Source: JANNHK01 sp034408875 (GTDB taxonomy: Bacteria; Actinomycetota; Acidimicrobiia; IMCC26256; PALSA-610). Taken from it: 7,778 nt of DNA. The position numbers were made by a program, and so were the translations under genes. Below the pieces are notes generated by a model. That model did not search any database. It saw only the letters and a program-made list of their open reading frames with translations, and was not told where the DNA came from. The stretch covers positions 1 to 7,778 of the forward strand of contig JAWXCJ010000144.1 of the NCBI GenBank assembly GCA_034408875.1, written 5' to 3'. Each line of letters begins with the position of its first letter. The stretch's first letter is position 1. Shown here in pieces: positions 5,503 to 7,778 of the stretch.

Positions 5503-6258
5503 TTAGAAGGGGCCGCCTTCTACTCCGATGCGTTGCGCGTTGACGTAGCTCGCGGCATCGCTCACGACGAAGCGGACGACGTCGGCGACTTCTTCGGGCG
5601 TGCACACGTGGCCGAAGGCGGCGCGGGCGTCGATCGTGCGGATGTCGTCGACGCCCATCGAGCCCACCAGGCGGCGGCCCATCTCGGTGTCGACGAGGCC
5701 GGGGGCAACGACGTTGACGTGGATGCCGTGGCGGCGTTCTTCCTTGGCGAGCGTCCACGCGAGGGCTTCGAGCGCAGCCTTGGCCATGTTGTACGGCGCC
5801 GAGTTGGGGCCCATGTGCACGGTGGCGGCGCTGGAGATCATCACGATGTCGCCGCGCGGCCGGGTCCGCATCGACGGCAGCACGAGTTTCGCCATCGCCC
5901 ACGCGCCGTACGCGTGGGTCTTCCACAAGCGGTCGGGTTCGCTCGGATCGGTGTCGGCGACCGTGTGGCCACGCGACGCGACGCCCGCGTTGTTGACAAG
6001 GATGTCGACGTGGCCGAAGTCGTCGAGCACCGCGGCGGCCATGCGCTCGCAATCGTCGTACTCGGCCACCGACGCGCCGTACGCCTTCGCCCGGCGGCCG
6101 AGCTTCTCGATCTCGGCGACGGTCTCGTTGGCGGCGTCTTCGTCGCGCCGGTAGTTGACCGCGACATCGGCGCCGTCTGTGGCGAGACCGAGCGCGATCG
6201 CTTTGCCGATACCCCGTCCGCTGCCCGTGACGAGCGCGACGCGTCCTGCGAGTGACAT
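5503..6258 (-). CDS. Short-chain dehydrogenase/reductase (SDR), likely 3-hydroxyacyl type
   Basis: A 251-residue classical SDR, full length; NAD(P)-dependent oxidation or reduction of an alcohol/ketone, cytoplasmic. The Rossmann nucleotide motif TGSGRGIG is at 11-18, NNAG at 89-92, the catalytic Ser at 142/143, YNMAK (Tyr156, Lys160) and the APGLVDTEM segment at 185-193. Arg37/Arg38 after the second strand favour NADP(H). The position usually occupied by the active-site Asn is His115 (KTHAYG); a His there is also found in the dehydrogenase domain of peroxisomal multifunctional enzyme type 2, which fits a hydroxyacyl-CoA substrate, as does the adjoining crotonase. That substrate is an inference. 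The ATG at 6258 has a good Shine-Dalgarno sequence 4 nt upstream. It lies 19 nt downstream of the crotonase gene and is probably the last gene of that unit. FabG-like reductase activity is the main alternative. Confidence 0.93.
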   Translation of the reverse strand: MSLAGRVALVTGSGRGIGKAIALGLATDGADVAVNYRRDEDAANETVAEIEKLGRRAKAYGASVAEYDDCERMAAAVLDDFGHVDILVNNAGVASRGHTVADTDPSEPDRLWKTHAYGAWAMAKLVLPSMRTRPRGDIVMISSAATVHMGPNSAPYNMAKAALEALAWTLAKEERRHGIHVNVVAPGLVDTEMGRRLVGSMGVDDIRTIDARAAFGHVCTPEEVADVVRFVVSDAASYVNAQRIGVEGGPF

Positions 6259-6262
6259 CGAT

Positions 6263-6267
6263 CTCCC
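6263..6267 (-). promoter_or_regulatory. Ribosome-binding site of the SDR gene
   Basis: The minus strand reads AGGGAG followed by ATCG and the ATG at 6258. This supports the chosen start and contrasts with the three genes in this window that look leaderless. The crotonase gene has the same GGGAG core at the same 4-nt spacing. Confidence 0.7.
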
Positions 6268-6277
6268 TACCTTCTGT

Positions 6278-7096
6278 TTAGGTGTCAGTGAAGTTGGGCG
6301 GCCGCTTCTCGCCGAACGCGGCCATGGCTTCCGTCAGGTCGCCGGTGAAGCTCGACAGGACCTGGGTGCGGTTCTCGAGGTCGATGCCCGCGGTCAAGCT
6401 CCCGATCTCGAGCTGGCTCCACATGACTTCCTTCGTCATGCGGACGCCGAACGGGCTGTTGTTCGCGATGAGTTTGGCGGTTTCGAGCGCCGAGGCGACG
6501 ACGTCGGCGTCCGGCACCACGCGCGTGACCAGGCCGATACGGTCGGCTTCGGCGGCGTCGATGAGTCGTCCGGTCAGCAACAACTCGAACGCACGCGACG
6601 CGCCGATCAGGCGGGGCAGCATCCACGAGACGCCGATGTCGCAACCCGACAGCCCGACGCGGATGAACGCGACATTGAACCGCGCCGCTTCGGCCGCGAT
6701 GCGCACGTCACTCGCCAGGGCGAGTGCGAGGCCACCGCCCGACGCGGCGCCGTTCACGGCGGCGATGATCGGTTGCGGCGTCGAGCGCATCTTGGGCACG
6801 AGCCCCGCGATCATCTTCTGCACGGTCATGCCCGCGCGGGCGCGGCCCATGCCCGCCGCTTCGGGTGGGCTCGCGCCTTCGGTGAGGTCGAGGCCGGCGC
6901 AGAATCCTTGGCCCGCGCCGGTGAGCACGATCGCCCGACACGCGGTGTCGGCGCCGACCTCGTCGAGCGCGTCGTACAAGCCGGAGACGAGCGCGTAGTT
7001 CATCGCGTTCAGGCGCTCGGGCCGGTTGAGAGTGATCTGGGCGATGCCCGGTGCGATCGTCTCGACGGTTACGGCTTCGGTCACGCGTCCGGTCAC
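6278..7096 (-). CDS. Enoyl-CoA hydratase/isomerase (crotonase) family protein
   Basis: A 272-residue crotonase-fold protein acting on acyl-CoA thioesters in the cytoplasm. It shows ITLNRPERLNAMN (21-33), the oxyanion-hole segments GFCAGLDL (64-71) and NGAASGGGLALALASD (115-130), and IRVGLSGCDIGVSWMLPRLIG (145-165). In standard hydratases two Glu act on the substrate. By hand alignment the first position is near Phe144 and lacks an acid, while Asp153 stands near the second. Hydration is therefore not assured; isomerase or another crotonase reaction is possible. The C-terminal trimerisation helices are present and the length is normal. The start is GTG at 7096-7094, since the overlapping ATG at 7098 runs straight into TGA. 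A GAGGGAG ribosome-binding site lies 4 nt upstream and belongs to a 42-bp repeat. GTG at 7084 is a less likely start. The SDR gene follows after 19 nt. Confidence 0.93.
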   Translation of the reverse strand: MTGRVTEAVTVETIAPGIAQITLNRPERLNAMNYALVSGLYDALDEVGADTACRAIVLTGAGQGFCAGLDLTEGASPPEAAGMGRARAGMTVQKMIAGLVPKMRSTPQPIIAAVNGAASGGGLALALASDVRIAAEAARFNVAFIRVGLSGCDIGVSWMLPRLIGASRAFELLLTGRLIDAAEADRIGLVTRVVPDADVVASALETAKLIANNSPFGVRMTKEVMWSQLEIGSLTAGIDLENRTQVLSSFTGDLTEAMAAFGEKRPPNFTDT

Positions 7097-7098
7097 AT

Positions 7099-7140
7099 GG
7101 CTCCCTCACTGCGCCGTCCGTGGCTTCGTTGCGTCCGCAC
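7099..7140 (-). repeat. Dispersed 42-bp intergenic repeat, copy 2
   Basis: On the minus strand this is 39/42 identical to 2399-2440. It begins on the last base of the exonuclease TAG stop (7140) and ends 2 nt before the crotonase GTG start, so it makes up essentially the whole intergenic gap. Its final GAGGGAG supplies the crotonase ribosome-binding site. Confidence 0.75.
7101..7107 (-). promoter_or_regulatory. Ribosome-binding site of the crotonase gene, inside repeat copy 2
   Basis: GAGGGAG on the minus strand lies 4 nt from the GTG at 7096 and settles that start over the downstream in-frame GTG at 7084. The same bases are conserved in repeat copy 1, where they point away from fxsA and cannot be its ribosome-binding site. 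Confidence 0.65.
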
Positions 7141-7778
7141 TATCTCCTCGTACGGGTGAGCTTCTCGGCCCGGTCGGCGAGTCTCGGCAATCCGAACCGT
7201 TCGCACCAACTCGCGAACGCGGGCGACGGCCCCTTCCAGTACCAGTCGTCGACGTAACCGACGGGTACGTCGATGCGCAGGGTCGCGAGATCCTTGAACA
7301 GGTCGGCGACCTGACGCCCGGCGTGCAGCGTCGCTGCGAGCTTGGGAGCACGCGTGCCGAGCCCGGGAACGTCCCACGCGTCGACGTCGTCGGGAATCGC
7401 TTCGATGTGCCCGTAGCGCGCCAGCAGCGCTGCGACAGTCTTGGCGCCAAAACCCGGAAGCCCGGGAAAGCCGTCGGCGCTGTCGCCGACGAGCGCGAGA
7501 TAGTCGGGGATCGACTCGGGCGGCACGCCGAACTTCTCCTCGATGCCCGCCGGGTCGAGGATCTTGTCGGCGCGGCGGTCGAGCTGCACCACCTTCCCAC
7601 CGACGCACTGCCCCAGATCCTTGTCGGGCGTGCAGATGATCGCCCGTTCGACACGGGGGTTGGCCTCCGCCACCGCGGCCGCGCTCGCGAGCGCGTCGTC
7701 GGCTTCGTACTCGACCATCGGCCACACCGTGACCCCGAGCGCGTCGAGCGCGTCCTCGAGCATGCGGAACTGGGCGAA
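7140..7778 (-). CDS. 5'-3' exonuclease / flap-endonuclease-like protein (5' end missing)
   Basis: Stand-alone relative of the N-terminal 5'-nuclease domain of DNA polymerase I, cutting 5' flaps or degrading 5' ends with divalent metals during DNA repair or RNA-primer removal. The frame stays open to the window edge, with five residues (FAQFR) before Met at 7763, so the first roughly 90-100 residues lie outside. Counting from that Met: acidic metal ligands in EYEADDALA (18-26: Glu20, Asp22, Asp23) and TPDKDLGQ (45-52: Asp47, Asp49), then VGDSADGFPGLPGFGAKTVAALL (92-114), which holds Asp94 and Asp97 and a helix-hairpin-helix DNA-binding element. No polymerase domain follows; the protein ends at KLTRTRR. 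The TAG stop abuts the repeat and the crotonase gene, 43 bp away. Its co-transcription with lipid-type genes is probably coincidental. Confidence 0.94.
   Translation of the reverse strand, partial: FAQFRMLEDALDALGVTVWPMVEYEADDALASAAAVAEANPRVERAIICTPDKDLGQCVGGKVVQLDRRADKILDPAGIEEKFGVPPESIPDYLALVGDSADGFPGLPGFGAKTVAALLARYGHIEAIPDDVDAWDVPGLGTRAPKLAATLHAGRQVADLFKDLATLRIDVPVGYVDDWYWKGPSPAFASWCERFGLPRLADRAEKLTRTRR

Noticed and set aside
5476..6255. Open frame on the plus strand opposite the SDR gene, starting with the same MWAIDAS residues as the frame at 5472 minus
   Set aside because: The shared N-terminus comes from the two arms of the palindrome, not from homologous proteins; the rest is antisense to a clear SDR.

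Overview
The window is gene-dense, GC-rich bacterial DNA with very short intergenic gaps. The mix of an acyl-CoA dehydrogenase, a crotonase and an SDR dehydrogenase, a Tat lipoprotein amidohydrolase, an FxsA protein, a stand-alone 5'-3' exonuclease, frequent GTG/TTG starts and apparently leaderless genes suggests a free-living actinobacterium. My best guess is an Acidimicrobiia-like lineage, from recall of similar gene families rather than a search. No rRNA, tRNA, CRISPR array, transposase or phage gene is visible. No stretch longer than 300 bases lacks a gene.

Layout. (1) Positions 3-1965, plus strand: the 3' part of an acyl-CoA dehydrogenase gene, running off the left edge, followed 4 nt later by an unrecognised 262-residue protein, probably in the same operon. 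(2) Positions 1962-3985, minus strand: a membrane-anchored PQQ-like beta-propeller protein followed by a FxsA membrane protein. The fxsA stop overlaps the stop of the unrecognised gene. (3) Positions 4012-5442, plus strand: a Tat-exported lipoprotein of the amidohydrolase-2 family, divergent from the beta-propeller gene across only 26 bp. (4) Positions 5503-7778, minus strand: a 5'-3' exonuclease (running off the right edge), an enoyl-CoA hydratase/isomerase-family protein and an SDR oxidoreductase, probably one transcription unit.

Non-coding signals. The 26-bp divergent gap holds two overlapping, oppositely oriented -10-like hexamers, each exactly 8 nt from a start codon, which suggests a bidirectional promoter making two leaderless mRNAs. 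A perfect 47-bp palindrome lies between the convergent amidohydrolase and SDR stops and looks like a two-way terminator. A 42-bp element occurs twice (39/42 identical, opposite orientations), each time filling an intergenic gap. The right-hand copy ends in the Shine-Dalgarno-like sequence of the crotonase gene.

How the genes may work together. The acyl-CoA dehydrogenase, crotonase and SDR types fit acyl-CoA (beta-oxidation-like) metabolism, although they are in separate operons. The beta-propeller and the amidohydrolase are both predicted to sit outside the cytoplasmic membrane on Thr/Pro-rich linkers and may be co-expressed from the shared promoter. Their substrates cannot be read from the sequence. 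I found no clear defence, mobile or biosynthetic system. The most notable material is the regulatory and repeat architecture and the paired exported proteins.
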